DNA from: Treponema ruminis
GTDB lineage: Bacteria > Spirochaetota > Spirochaetia > Treponematales > Treponemataceae
Length of the DNA: 64,000 nucleotides
Direction of reading: 5' to 3'
NCBI GenBank assembly: GCA_017161305.1
Contig: CP031518.1
Coordinates: forward strand, 2,666,001-2,730,000
Shown here: positions 27,528 through 37,800 of the stretch, one piece after another
Numbering within the stretch: position 1 is the first letter of the stretch
How the letters are laid out: each line of letters opens with the position of its first letter
Position numbers and translations under genes: made by a program
Notes under the pieces: model-generated
Told to the model about the DNA's origin: nothing
What the model saw: the letters and a program-made list of their open reading frames with translations, nothing else
The model's database searches: none

Positions 27528-27549
27528 GACTGCCCGGTGTGGCGCCCGG

Positions 27550-27612
27550 CTCCGGACGAGACTCGCTCAAAACGCTTCTCAAGCGCTTTGCCGGCTGCGC
27601 CGTCGCTCCCTA
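27550..27612 (+). repeat. structured repeat copy B (right of the Rpn gene)
   Basis: Starts CTCCGGACGAGACTCGCT and ends CGCTCCCTA as copy A does. Its hairpins are AAAACGCTT-CTC-AAGCGCTTT and CGGC-TGC-GCCG, at the same places as in copy A but built from different bases. Confidence 0.6.
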
Positions 27613-27671
27613 CCTACTTTCCCCGGCTCCCGGGGCTTATCAGAAGATTTTTTTATTTAAAAAAGAAAAAA

Positions 27672-27780
27672 GCCGGCGGCTCCCTACTTTCCCCCGTATC
27701 GGAGTATCATCGGCGCAGGGGTGCTTGACTTCCGTGTTCGGAACGGGAACGGGTATATCCACCCCACCATGGCCACCGGC
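27672..27780 (-). rRNA. rrf: 5S ribosomal RNA
   Basis: The minus strand reads GCCGGTGGCCATGGTGGGG at its 5' end and GGGAGCCGCCGGC at its 3' end, which pair as helix I. Inside are the conserved CCCGTTCCGAACACGGAAG and GCGCCGATGATACT blocks. A T-run follows the 3' end, so the terminal stem may double as a terminator. Length is about 109-115 nt. No 23S gene lies upstream, where it would be expected: an IS21 element begins about 20 bases away. Confidence 0.92.
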
Positions 27781-27805
27781 ATATTATGCAAATGGTCGTT
27801 CCAGG

Positions 27806-27858
27806 GGGACAGTAGTGCCACATTAACGGGCCAGCGCATGCCATGTAGTTGGGCCAGC
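27806..27858. repeat. left-end IstA-type binding repeats
   Basis: GGGACAGT at 27806, GGGCCAGC at 27828 and GGGCCAGC at 27851: three units with 22- and 23-base periods, mirroring the right end. Confidence 0.65.
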
Positions 27859-27889
27859 CCAAGTGCCGGCCCGCAGGCCGGCTAAAAAG

Positions 27890-28630
27890 CTATTCAGTTT
27901 TTCTGATCAACACAGTGTACCCGTTTGTCAATCTTCGACGGATACCATCCAGTTTGCCGTAGCAGGAAGAGTCGTCACTTATGTGTTTGCCCCATTCATC
28001 AGGTGAATACTGACAGCTGAACATTGTCGAGGTTCCGTGGTCGGTTCGCATCTTGATCAGATGGTAAAGGATGTTGACCGTCTCCTCTGGATACCTGTTG
28101 ATCGCAAAGTCATCAATGAACAGGAGCTGGATTCGTGAATAGTACTTGATTCGTTTTCGATACCTTGTGAGGTCTTCTCTCTGCAGTATGGTAAGCTCAT
28201 CAAGCAGGTCACTGTAATCGACGAACTTGCATCTGAAGTTCTGACGACATGCTTCAATGCAGCAGGCTGCAAGGAAGTAGGACTTGCCAGCATCTGTTAT
28301 GCCATAGACACCGACGTTCTGTCTGTTTTCCACAAAAGAGAAAGTCAGGACCTGATCCACGGTGCTGTCATTGTAGTTTCTGCCATTCCCGGTTTTGAGA
28401 TTGTCAGCCAGAGCTGATTTGTTAATCAGGGAACTTAGTCTCAGGTTGACCTCGAAACGTTTGTTGAGGGTGTCCAGATACTGTTGCTGAAGGATCTCGA
28501 GAATCAACTGCATAGGAGAGTAGTTGGAGAAGTCCGGGCTCTTTACAATCTCGTTCAACCGTTGGGAGACCAGAGGAAGACCAAGTACATCCAGCATCTC
28601 ATTTATGCTGTTCAATGTTTTCTTCAACAT
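27890..28630 (-). CDS. istB: IS21 helper ATPase IstB
   Basis: AAA+ ATPase that selects target DNA and activates the IstA transposase. The 246 residues contain Walker A GITDAGKS and Walker B LLFIDDF, with the usual N-terminal helical domain. The start overlaps the end of istA by 7 bases, typical of the family and of translational coupling. The 3' end is followed by a GCCGGC/GCCGGC hairpin at 27865-27882. Confidence 0.93.
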   Translation of the reverse strand: MLKKTLNSINEMLDVLGLPLVSQRLNEIVKSPDFSNYSPMQLILEILQQQYLDTLNKRFEVNLRLSSLINKSALADNLKTGNGRNYNDSTVDQVLTFSFVENRQNVGVYGITDAGKSYFLAACCIEACRQNFRCKFVDYSDLLDELTILQREDLTRYRKRIKYYSRIQLLFIDDFAINRYPEETVNILYHLIKMRTDHGTSTMFSCQYSPDEWGKHISDDSSCYGKLDGIRRRLTNGYTVLIRKTE

Positions 28631-30228
28631 GCAGAACCCCCTTCCTCTTGACGGCGCATTAGACTTTCAAGTGTGTACTTGGAATCATCATCCTTGAAGG
28701 TTCCGCTGACGGGTTTGTCATCAACGGGTTTAAGCGTACTGGTCTTCGGCTTCCCGGTTTCAGGTTCTGCACTGTAGGAGGCAATGGTGTTGGACACATA
28801 GGTGTAGTTGCACTTGCCGGCAAGAACGGCATCCCTGCAGCAGTTCTCAAGGGCAGTCGCACCATATTTGTCTGCCAGCTTGAGAATCCCGTGACAGCTT
28901 CTGAATGACTGTGCCGGATGCTCGAAGCGATTTGTGACATTTTCTATCAGAGTCCTGGTCTGGGGACCTATCACATCTGCCTTGTGCAGAAAGTAGGGCA
29001 CGTTCCAGTATCCATAGTCCCTGTATTCCTTGGGCATGTCCGAGGGAATGACCACCCAGCTCCTGGGGGTGTAGCTCCTTTTGTGTGTACGGACAAGATC
29101 GCCGTTCCTGTTGTACACGAACAATTCGGTTTCACTTGCACGTATCTCAAGTTCCTGCTTCAAATACTTGCGCGGCATAGTATAATGGACCTTGTCAAAG
29201 AGGAAAGAGAAATCCTGACTTACTTTTACCATCTGCCTTTCCAGGAACTGGTACTTCGTGGAAGGCAGAGGTAGAAGTGTTTCCTTCTCCTCCTTGTTGA
29301 ACAGGTCCAGGCGGGAGTAGGAAAGCCCGGAAAGGTCATTCCGATTCTCCTCATCCATGCGCTGCCACAGATAGGTGTTCAGTTCGTCCAGTGAATAGAA
29401 TGTCATCTCGTCCATATCGACAAGGATGTGCATCGTCACTATCTTCACATGCCCCTCGACCATTGGCTTCCACCGTGGGGCCTTGACCTTGGCTGGCTGC
29501 AGGACAGTGTGGTTGTGTTCGGCCCAGGCCTGGAAATCCTTGTTGAGCATTGGATTCACCCAGTCTTTGTTCCTGGTGACCGCAACCTTGCAGTTGTCGC
29601 TTGTGACTATTTGGGTCACTCCCCCGAAGTAGTCCAAGGCATTGTTGTTGACCCGGATCCAGTTCCTGATGTCGCACTGCGTCATGCCTTCACAGTAGAA
29701 GTAGTCGCTGTATGACAGGGTGGCTACAAATATTGTGACTTCGCTCGTGAGTTCAGGATGCCTCCTGTCATGCAGGAGAAGGGTCTTCCCTGCAAAATCA
29801 AGTTCCAGATTGATGCCCGGGTATCTCTGGATGTGGAATGTTATCTTCTTCGAGTCACACCATCGTGCATATCTGCGACAGTATTGGCGGTAACTTAGCG
29901 GTCTGAGATTGTCAACAACTCCCGCAGCATTGTATTTCTGCCAGAGATGCTTGAGTGTCTCCCCTTTGCGGGAAAGAGCCTTGTAGACATCTTCCTCATT
30001 GAAAGGTCTGTACAGTTCTTCCACTTTGTCACTTGGTTTCCTGTAGAGGAGATTCTCAATGAATTCATTGGTGACATCATCTGCAAGAGGATATGATAAT
30101 TCCCTGCATTCCGAGAACCGTTTAAGAAAACGGTTGACCGTTGTTTTGCCACAGTTGCAACTTGCAGCTATGGCCCGACTGCTGAGCTTATTCACATAGT
30201 GAAGTCTCAGTACTTTTCTGTAGTCCAT
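28624..30228 (-). CDS. istA: IS21 transposase IstA
   Basis: DDE transposase of 534 residues. The N-terminal helix-turn-helix is in LSSRAIAASCNCGKTTVNRF. The catalytic triad falls in LELDFAGKTLLLHD, VTSDNCKVAV and APRWKPMVEGHVK. I start at 30228 because GGAGG lies 6 bases upstream; the open frame continues 16 codons further without a ribosome site. No frameshift or internal stop, so the element looks active. Confidence 0.93.
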   Translation of the reverse strand: MDYRKVLRLHYVNKLSSRAIAASCNCGKTTVNRFLKRFSECRELSYPLADDVTNEFIENLLYRKPSDKVEELYRPFNEEDVYKALSRKGETLKHLWQKYNAAGVVDNLRPLSYRQYCRRYARWCDSKKITFHIQRYPGINLELDFAGKTLLLHDRRHPELTSEVTIFVATLSYSDYFYCEGMTQCDIRNWIRVNNNALDYFGGVTQIVTSDNCKVAVTRNKDWVNPMLNKDFQAWAEHNHTVLQPAKVKAPRWKPMVEGHVKIVTMHILVDMDEMTFYSLDELNTYLWQRMDEENRNDLSGLSYSRLDLFNKEEKETLLPLPSTKYQFLERQMVKVSQDFSFLFDKVHYTMPRKYLKQELEIRASETELFVYNRNGDLVRTHKRSYTPRSWVVIPSDMPKEYRDYGYWNVPYFLHKADVIGPQTRTLIENVTNRFEHPAQSFRSCHGILKLADKYGATALENCCRDAVLAGKCNYTYVSNTIASYSAEPETGKPKTSTLKPVDDKPVSGTFKDDDSKYTLESLMRRQEEGGSAC

Positions 30229-30293
30229 GAAAGACCTCCATAATTGAGATTTGTTCCAGAAGGAACATGAAACCAATTATATTCGATTCTTTC

Positions 30294-30369
30294 ATTGGCC
30301 CGTTGTGATGTCATTTGCTGGCCCTAAGGTCGTACACAGGCTGGCCCGTTTACATGACCCTGTTGGCCC
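30294..30369. repeat. right-end IstA-type binding repeats
   Basis: Four units of (A/G)(T/C)TGGCCC starting at 30294, 30317, 30340 and 30362 (periods 23, 23, 22). The last is the terminal, slightly degenerate unit. Confidence 0.7.
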
Positions 30370-30379
30370 ATTTAGCTTT

Positions 30380-30637
30380 CAAACTGCAGGGGTTTCATAT
30401 CTTCCTGGAATAATCAAAGATGACTGGAAATACAAATCTATAAAGGAAAGTATGGCAAACCTGATAATTTATCAAATGACTGCAAGAATTCCTAGTTATG
30501 ATAATACGAATCTCTTTTCTGAAGATGTTCAGATAGTTGCCAAAGATAATAAACTGTATTACGTGTCTCCTGTAAGAGCTAAAGATGAGAATGACGATTA
30601 CCAATCCATGTTTGAGAAATATATGATTGATGACTGA
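30380..30637 (+). pseudogene. 3' remnant of a gene cut by the IS21 element
   Basis: The plus-strand frame is open through the IS end, but codons before about 30380 are IS21 terminal repeats, so only about 80 residues are native (PGIIKDDWKYKSIKESM to KYMIDD). These residues have normal protein composition and no family I recognise. The 5' half is missing from the window. It is plus strand, against the direction of the conjugative genes. A hairpin at 30661-30690 follows its stop. Confidence 0.55.
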
Positions 30638-30660
30638 TTTTCTCATAGTACATTGAAAAT

Positions 30661-30690
30661 GATATCTCCTCATGAGGAAGAGGAGATATC
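30661..30690. terminator. hairpin between convergent reading frames
   Basis: GATATCTCCTC pairs perfectly with GAGGAGATATC over an 8-base loop. There is no U-tract on either strand, so it may end messages weakly or only protect their 3' ends. Confidence 0.45.
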
Positions 30691-30723
30691 ACTGGATTCA
30701 ATCTGAGTTTTTGGCCGAGGTAT

Positions 30724-31020
30724 TCAATCTTCAGACAAATCCTCTTTCTCTGGTTCTATTACACGCATCCCTTCGACACACTTGGCAAAGTATGCTGTCG
30801 AGATGATTCTGTGGGCATATGCCATGGCAGCTTCAGGCGGAAGTTTATCCAGTCCATTCGGAGAAGTGTCATAACATACGCTCACATCTTTTGCGACACC
30901 ATCAATTATCTTCCCTTTGATGGTGGGTTCTCCTATACCACCTAGTATGAAATAATCACCACGGTATATGAGCTCAAATCCGATTGCGCATGCAAGTTCT
31001 TCAGTCAATTCATTTATCAT
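30724..31020 (-). CDS. hypothetical protein (98 aa)
   Basis: Not recognised. The 98 residues look like a small alpha/beta protein with a basic-to-acidic gradient and an acidic C-terminus (EPEKEDLSED). It is the last minus-strand gene of the element, 67 bases after the ribbon-helix-helix-like gene, and a stem-loop lies in that gap. Coding character is plausible from codon use and its place in the array. Confidence 0.55.
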   Translation of the reverse strand: MINELTEELACAIGFELIYRGDYFILGGIGEPTIKGKIIDGVAKDVSVCYDTSPNGLDKLPPEAAMAYAHRIISTAYFAKCVEGMRVIEPEKEDLSED

Positions 31021-31028
31021 TCTTTTAC

Positions 31029-31070
31029 CTCATCAGATTATTGATTGAATGCCAGTAATCTGAGGATGAG
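31029..31070. repeat. nested stem-loop with the AATCTGAGGAT motif
   Basis: CTCATC pairs with GATGAG and AGATTA with TAATCT, with a 3-base bulge and 15-base loop. The right arm contains AATCTGAGGAT, which recurs at 63000-63010 and partly at 30700-30707. It could be an operator of the neighbouring ribbon-helix-helix protein, a relaxosome site or a terminator. Confidence 0.45.
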
Positions 31071-31087
31071 ACAAAGCATTTCGAATG

Positions 31088-31510
31088 TCATTCCTTTTCT
31101 GAAGCGATTGCAACAGGGGCTTCCCCAATCCAGACATTTGCGCCTTCATTGAGTCTTTCATTGGTTTCCCTGAGATACTTGCGAAGTCCTTTGCTGACAG
31201 ATTCTCTTCGTTCCTTGCTTGCCTTCAGCTGCGCTTCTGAGAGATTCACGCTGATACGGCTGACCATTGTCGTGTAGACTTCTGTATTGAATCCCATCAT
31301 GAGGGAGAGCATGTCTCCAAGCTTCAGAACCTCTTCATAGATGTTCCTGAGAAGAAGGATGAGATCCTTGTCTCCGTCAATCATGTCCTCGACCACGCCA
31401 AGCATGTAATCCGATACTGTCTGGCCAGCTGATTCCGCTCTTTTCTTGACTTCGTTGTAGATGCTCTCATCTACACGCATACTGATGTACTTGTCTCTTG
31501 TCTTGCTCAT
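31088..31510 (-). CDS. ribbon-helix-helix-like mobilisation accessory protein
   Basis: 140 residues. The N-terminus (YISMRVDESIYNEVKKRAES, then GQTVSDYMLGVVEDMI) has the beta-strand plus two-helix pattern of ribbon-helix-helix DNA-binding proteins. The rest is a helical, possibly coiled-coil region rich in Glu/Arg. In conjugative elements such proteins often bind oriT and assist the relaxase (MobC/TraJ-like) or regulate transfer. It has no strong match to a named family; the role is inference from fold and context. Confidence 0.5.
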   Translation of the reverse strand: MSKTRDKYISMRVDESIYNEVKKRAESAGQTVSDYMLGVVEDMIDGDKDLILLLRNIYEEVLKLGDMLSLMMGFNTEVYTTMVSRISVNLSEAQLKASKERRESVSKGLRKYLRETNERLNEGANVWIGEAPVAIASEKE

Positions 31511-31520
31511 ATATTTTCTC

Positions 31521-31868
31521 CTATTTTGATTTCTGCTGTTTTGCTAAAAGAATTGCTTTCGGCTGAATGTAGAGCTCTTTTCTTTCTTCTGCTGAGTATT
31601 GGATGTAGAGATCCTCATGCTCCTGCTTGAACTTGTAAAAGTCGAACTTGTGAGAAGCTTTTATGATCTTTGCGATTGTTATGACTTCTCCTTCGTACTC
31701 TGCCTGGAGATCATCACAACCCATCCTGCTTGCAATCTCCTTTATCTGATACGACATACTGATTTCAGCTGCTGCCAGATGCTTTCTCATCTCTCGAAGA
31801 TGCGCCAATTGGATGACCTGTTCTTTCAGAGATTCAGGGATAATAAGGGCTGTTCTCTCATTTTTCAT
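31521..31868 (-). CDS. hypothetical helical protein (115 aa)
   Basis: Not recognised. A mostly helical, soluble protein with alternating charged residues (REMRKHLAAAEISMSYQIKE, ASHKFDFYKFKQEHEDLY). No signal peptide or membrane segment. It lies 10 bases before the ribbon-helix-helix-like gene and 23 after the giant lipoprotein gene, in the same operon-like array. Confidence 0.5.
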   Translation of the reverse strand: MKNERTALIIPESLKEQVIQLAHLREMRKHLAAAEISMSYQIKEIASRMGCDDLQAEYEGEVITIAKIIKASHKFDFYKFKQEHEDLYIQYSAEERKELYIQPKAILLAKQQKSK

Positions 31869-31891
31869 TTCTTTTTCTCCTAATGTTTATT

Positions 31892-34800
31892 TCAATCAAA
31901 TGGTCTTACCGTGAATGAACTGCTGCTGTAGTCTCCTTCGTTGAAGTAGAGGTTGAGCTTCAGCGTATCTGAAGCCGTGCTCTTGAATGAGTAGTTCAGT
32001 GATTTGCTCGCAGCTCCAGACCACCAGTGACCTTCATTCTTGGTGGAGGAAGTGAGTGTAGAGTTGTTCTTGTAGAGGATGATGCCGAACTTGTCGTTAT
32101 GCCAGATGGCGTTCCAGGGCGGATCACATGTGACAGAAGCAGAGACAGAGCTACCGAAGGAATTGCCTTTCCACTGGTAGTTGTTGTTGCTGTCCTTGTT
32201 GCCTGTCGCATAGAGGTTGTTTCCGCTTGCACAGATAGTCTTGATTGGTACTCCTCCCCATGACGTGAACGAGTTGCATGTAGAAGATCCTGATCGTTTA
32301 ATCGTCGTGGATCCAATTATGAATTCGGAGTCCTTCTGGCCCAGGTTGTTGTTCTGCACATAGAGCGTGTTGAGTCCCTGGCTACTGTCAGCCCCGGAGA
32401 TGACAAGCTCTGTGAGGTTGTTATCTGAAAGATCCAGGCTCTTGAGTCTTCTGGATGAGATTTCCGCTTTTGTGATTGCCGAGTTTGAAGCATCGATGCT
32501 GCTTGATGCCGAGTTGAAGTCATGCTCGATTGTGAGCTTCGTGAGCTTTGTACAATCGGAGATGTCGAGATTGGTGAGAGCAATGTAGTTCCTGTCGTTG
32601 AACTGCTCAATTGCAGTGTTGCTCAGATCCAGCGTCTTCAGAGAGTTGCCAGCCTTCGAGAAAAGGCCGTATTCGGTTATAGCATTGCCGGATGCATCGA
32701 CGTACTGGAGTCCTGTAGGGATATCAATGACATCCTGAATCTGGAAGGATGAGTTCTTGTCGTTCTCTATCCTAAGTTCCCTTAGTTTGTCGTTCCCTTT
32801 GAGTGAGATTGTGGGGGAAGAGAGTCTTGTATTGCTGAGGTTGAGTGATGTGAGATTCGGGAAGTATTCGAGGTAATTGATGTCCTCTGAGTCGTTGTAT
32901 ACCTCAACAGCATAGCTGAGAGATAACTTTGAGAGATCTATTGCCGATACCTGGTCGAAGATTGATTTGACATAGATGCCGTACATGTCAGATGAGCTGT
33001 CGGCTATCACACCAGCACTTCTGAATGCGTTAATGAGCGTCTCTGGAAGAATGTAGTTCGTGTAGATTGTGATGTCGTAGGTCTCGACTGTGAGTCCTGA
33101 GTTAACGCTTGCCCTGATGACTGTAGTGCCGCCATCCTTGTTTCTCCTGATAGTGGCAATGCCGTCCTCTTCAGAGAGTCCTACAGCCTTTGGAACATCC
33201 TCGGAGAGTATCTCATACTCGACTCCGTAGATGCTGATTCCCTTGCTGTCCACGAATTTGATTGTGATCTCGTCGGAGGTCTCCGAGTTGAATACAAAGC
33301 GGTCTATGCGTTCCTGCTGGATTCCACGTTCTTCAATGACAGGATTGATACTATCGGCGGCCACGATGATTGTAAGTGTGTCTATGACATCGTTCTTCAA
33401 CTCGTTTCCCATCTGCATGATGTCGTAGGTATAGGTTGCATTCACGGATCTCACAGGAGTGAATATATAGTCATTCACTGTGCCGTTGATGAGATCGAGT
33501 GTGGGAATGTCATCATCACTTCCAATTACCGAGCCAGATGGTTCCAGGATGAGCTTCTGCGTGTCATCGAGGATTGATGGATAGATGTTGCATTCAAGCT
33601 TCAAGGGCTTGTCACTTGTCGTTGCAAAACGGAGCCCAGTAGTAGGGCTGCCGTTGTCGCTATATGTCGTGAACGATACTGATTCGACTATTGGTTTGAC
33701 TGTGACTGTGAATGAGTAGCTTATAGCCGGATTGACTGTTGATGTGACGATGAGCCTTGTGTTTCCAGCGTTCTTGCCTGTGATTGTTGCCCTCGTTCCT
33801 CCTGAAGATGGAGTGACTGAGAGTATGTTCGAGTCCTCGACATACCATTGAAGTCCTGTCTGATTCGTGTTGGCCGGGACATAATCGACACCGATGTTCG
33901 TGACATCACCCTTGCTTATGATGAGAACATCGTCATCACCTTCAGGATTGTACGGAGAAAGGCTCTTCAGCTCACCTCCAAGGAATACCCTTGCCCTGGC
34001 TTCCCTGATTCCAGGAAAGTCAGGAAGGGATATCCTTATGAAGCCTTCCCCCGGCTCTACCAGGGGATTGGGCGTTGCATAGCAAGACCAGGTTTCTCCA
34101 TCCTGATCCCACATCATCGATGAGAAGACGAGAAGGTCGTCATCGACCGAGATATCCACATCCACATCGCTGTTGAAGAAGTAGTCATCCTCCGCATCGA
34201 CTCTGGCTGTGATCAGAACCTTGTCCGAGTCAGGAGAGAGTTCGAGGATATCCGGTGTGATTGCAATCGTCCCTGCAAGCGGAACCTCAGCTGTGATGTT
34301 AACTGTGATCTTAGCATAGACTTCCGGTCTCACCTTCGAGCGGGCAACGACGCTTGTAGTTCCAGGCTGGATGCCCTTTATCGATGCTCCGGAAGTGGAA
34401 CCTGAGAAGGTCGGTGTAAGCTCAACATGCCGGATCTCGTCAGCAGAGTCATCAATCTTTCCATCGCCGTTGATGTCGTATCCAGAGATGCTGCCATCAT
34501 TGCCGTAGACAGGCATTATCGCAGTTCCCTGATACTCCTCATACCATTCGATCTCCTTCTCGACTGTTTCCAGTCCATCAGAAGTCTTCAGCTCGACTTC
34601 AAGCTGGCTTATCGTGTTCTCGACCAGCTCGATGAGAGCCTCATCCTGATTCACGAACTCGATCTTACCGATCTCACCGTTGATGATGAGAGAGCATGAA
34701 GCCTTGAGATCCGGCTTCACGATGCTTGTGGCCGTGATTGTCGCTTCACCTGCCATCTGAGGGATGATTCTCACGCTGAACTGCCCTGACTCGCTTAGCG

Positions 34801-37800
34801 TTGCGATTGTTGGAGAATCCTCTGCCATCGTGTTGCCATTCTCGATAGACCATTCAACGCCTGTCGGATAGATGACATCATTCTCCCCATAGACAGTCGC
34901 ATTGAGGACGTATGTGGCGAAAGGCGGATCTATCTCGATCTCCGTAGCATCAAGCCTGATTGATGCAGGAAGGTTGTCGAGAGCTTCATCGAGGACGGTG
35001 ATCTCAGCCTCTGCGAAGATGTTCGGATTCGTTTCGCTTGTCGCCCTTACTTTCGTCTCTCCTGCTCTGACACCTGTGATGACAATTGCATTCTCATCGC
35101 TCTGATCCTGCTTGTAGCTGATCCTCTGGATGCCGTCATCTGAGATGGTCTCCCACCTTACAGACTTGTCGAGAGCATCTTCAGGGCTGAAGGAGACTCT
35201 GAGGAGCGCCTGTCCATTGAGATAGAGCTGTGTGCTGGCTGGGGATATCGAGATGTTCTTGAGTCCACCTGATATCGTTAGCGATATTGTGTCATGAAGA
35301 GATGAATCAGTGTTGCTTGTAGCCCTGATTCGTACTGTTCCTGGAGAACGTACTGTGACACCTGCAGTTCCCGGCTCATTCGTAATCTCACGGAATGTGA
35401 TATGTTCGCTTCCTTCGAGGATCCTCCAGGTATAAGTGTCTTCAGCCTCGTTTCCGTCGCTGTCATAAGAGAAGACATTGATGCGGATCTCCTCTTCTGG
35501 ATATGGAGGACTTATCTCAATCGAGTTTTCGAAGAAGCGGACAGAGCTCAGCTTCTTCGTAGCCTGTTCCTCCGTGATGACAAGCACTTCGACTTCAGTG
35601 GAGATGTCCGGATTGTAGCTGCTTGTAAGAGTGAGGATTGTCGGCTCATCAGCAGCCTTCACTCCACTGATTCTGATACTCTTCTCATCGTCCTTTTCGA
35701 CACTGATCACACCGTTTGAATCGGTTGTGTAGGAAAATCCTGTCTGGAAGGTGTTGGATGGAACGTATGAAACATCGAGTGTGTATTCATCACCCTCGAC
35801 AAGCGTGAGCTTTCTGGTTGAAGGCACAAGCCTCAGCAGTTCTACAGTCGGATCTGCACCTTCCGTGATGACAGAGACTGTGAGATCTGCCGTTATCTCC
35901 GGATAACCCTGCGCCGTGACTCTGACCACAGCTGGCGTTCCGAGCTTGATGGCTTCGATTGAGCATCTCTCACCGGATGGAGTGATTCTTACAAGATCCT
36001 CTCCCTTGACTATCTCCCAGATGAAATCAGCATCATCTATCTCCTGGCTTGCAGCATTGTAGAGGGATGCATAGACGATATCACGGGAGCTGAGTTCAAG
36101 GTTGAGGGACGATGTTGTAAGCTTGATTGCAGATGGTGTTATCGACTCTTCCTCAGTGATGACTTTCACTGAAATGTCTGCCGAGATGTCGGGGTCATCC
36201 TCGCTTGTTACAGTGACTGTAGTGGAGCCTTTCTGACCAGCATAAATCTCGAATGATTCTTCGTATTCCCTCTCCGTTATGTCAACGATTCCAGCCTCTG
36301 AAGAGGATACTGTGAAGCTTCTCTCTTCAGTGGAGGATGGAAGGAATGATAGCCTGATTATCGTCCTGTCACCTTCTACAAGCGTCAATGAACTTGTATT
36401 GGGCACTATTCTTCTGAGATCAGGAGAACCACCTCCGCCACCGGAAGAGCCGGGATTGTAGACTCCAACGGCAAGCGTTGCCGAGATGTCGTCGTTGCCT
36501 GGGATGGAGACTCTGACAGTCGCATCTCCTGCCTTTGAGCCTGTGATTGTCGCACTCTGGGCCGTCTCTCCGTTTGTGGTTATCGAGATGTTTGAGCTAC
36601 CTTCAGTTGCTGTCCATTCAAGGGCATATCCGTCATAGGTCTCTCCTGTCACGAGATAGACAGTGGCATTCACCGTCTCAGTCTCACCTGTATCAACTTC
36701 GATTGTGTTTTTGTCGAGTTCGATGCGTGACGGCTGTGTGGCCTCTTCCTGGCTGAGCACTCTCACCGTTGCTCTTGTAGTGACTGAGCTGTTGTTGCTG
36801 GAAGAAATCGTGATTACTGATGTTCCAGGTTTCTCTGCCCTGATTATCACTGAATCGTCCGTATAAGAGACGATGCTTACAGAATCTGAAGAGAGCGAAG
36901 GGTGATTTATTCCCTTTGGAGCTGCTTCCGGGAGGTATGAGATGTCGAGCGTGGTCTGGCTTCCCTGGAGCATCGTGATTGATGCAGGGGAAGCAATCAT
37001 TGCACCGAGCACTGCTCCGGGCTTTTCTCCTTCCCTGTAGACAAGGACTGCTGCCTCGTTATAGATACTCGGATTTCCAAGGGATGTCGCCCTGAGATAG
37101 ACGATATCTTCAGAGGCAGCTTCTGCCCTGATCCTTGCATAGCCTGTACCGGAATCGATGATGGAGATTGCTGAAGAGCTCGTTGACCATGAAATGTCGG
37201 CATCAGCTTCCGTTCCATCCTGGAAGATGGCTGTAGCCTCGATTTCCGCTTCGTCTCCTTCCTCAAGTTCCAGCACTGTCGGATTGAGCTTCAGTGATTG
37301 GATTGAGAGATCCGGATTCCTGTTCTGGTCATACACTCCGATTGTGATGTAGGAGAACACATCGGGATTTGCTGTGCTCTGGGCAATGAGATTGACTGTG
37401 CCTTCAGCTGTTGTCGTGATATCGACGATATCTCCGCTTACTCCAGTGATTCTTGCAACTGACTCATCAGAAAGTGACCACTCCACACCTGTCTGATCAG
37501 TGTCGGAAGGAATGTATGTGGCCTTGTAGCTCACGCTCTTGCCAATGGGGAATGATGAAGTTGTCTGTGGCTCCTCGCTTGAGAGGTCTATGCTCCGAGC
37601 CTTCTTTGCCATCCTCATCATCCTTGGCCGTTCATACTCCGTGATGATGATATCCTCGATGGAGTTGCCTACAGTCACTGTGCATGTTGCATAGAGATTC
37701 GGATACTCCGAAAGCCTTGCAATGACTTCTGCTGTGCCTGTCGCAAGCGGGTTGATGTAGACTCTTGAGCCTGAGTTCGAAGAGAGTGAGACGATGTTTG

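Larger units (their letters stand above)
27800..30376 (-). mobile_element. IS21-family insertion sequence
   Basis: About 2.6 kb with overlapping istA and istB on the minus strand and periodic end repeats. Left repeats start at 27806 (degenerate), 27828 and 27851; right repeats start at 30294, 30317, 30340 and 30362, in opposite orientation. Spacing is 22-23 bases and the core is GGGCCAGC. The outermost unit at each end is degenerate and spaced 22, which sets the ends to within about 10 bases. No target duplication could be identified. It separates chromosomal from conjugative DNA. Confidence 0.85.

Noticed and set aside
30294..30369. Four 22-23-bp spaced repeats as a small CRISPR array
   Set aside because: The repeats are only 8 bases, the mirror set is at the other IS end, and istA/istB lie between: they are transposase-binding repeats.
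30251..30379. N-terminal 43 codons of the open frame ending at 30637
   Set aside because: This stretch reads through the IS21 terminal repeats; only the part after about 30380 is native coding sequence.
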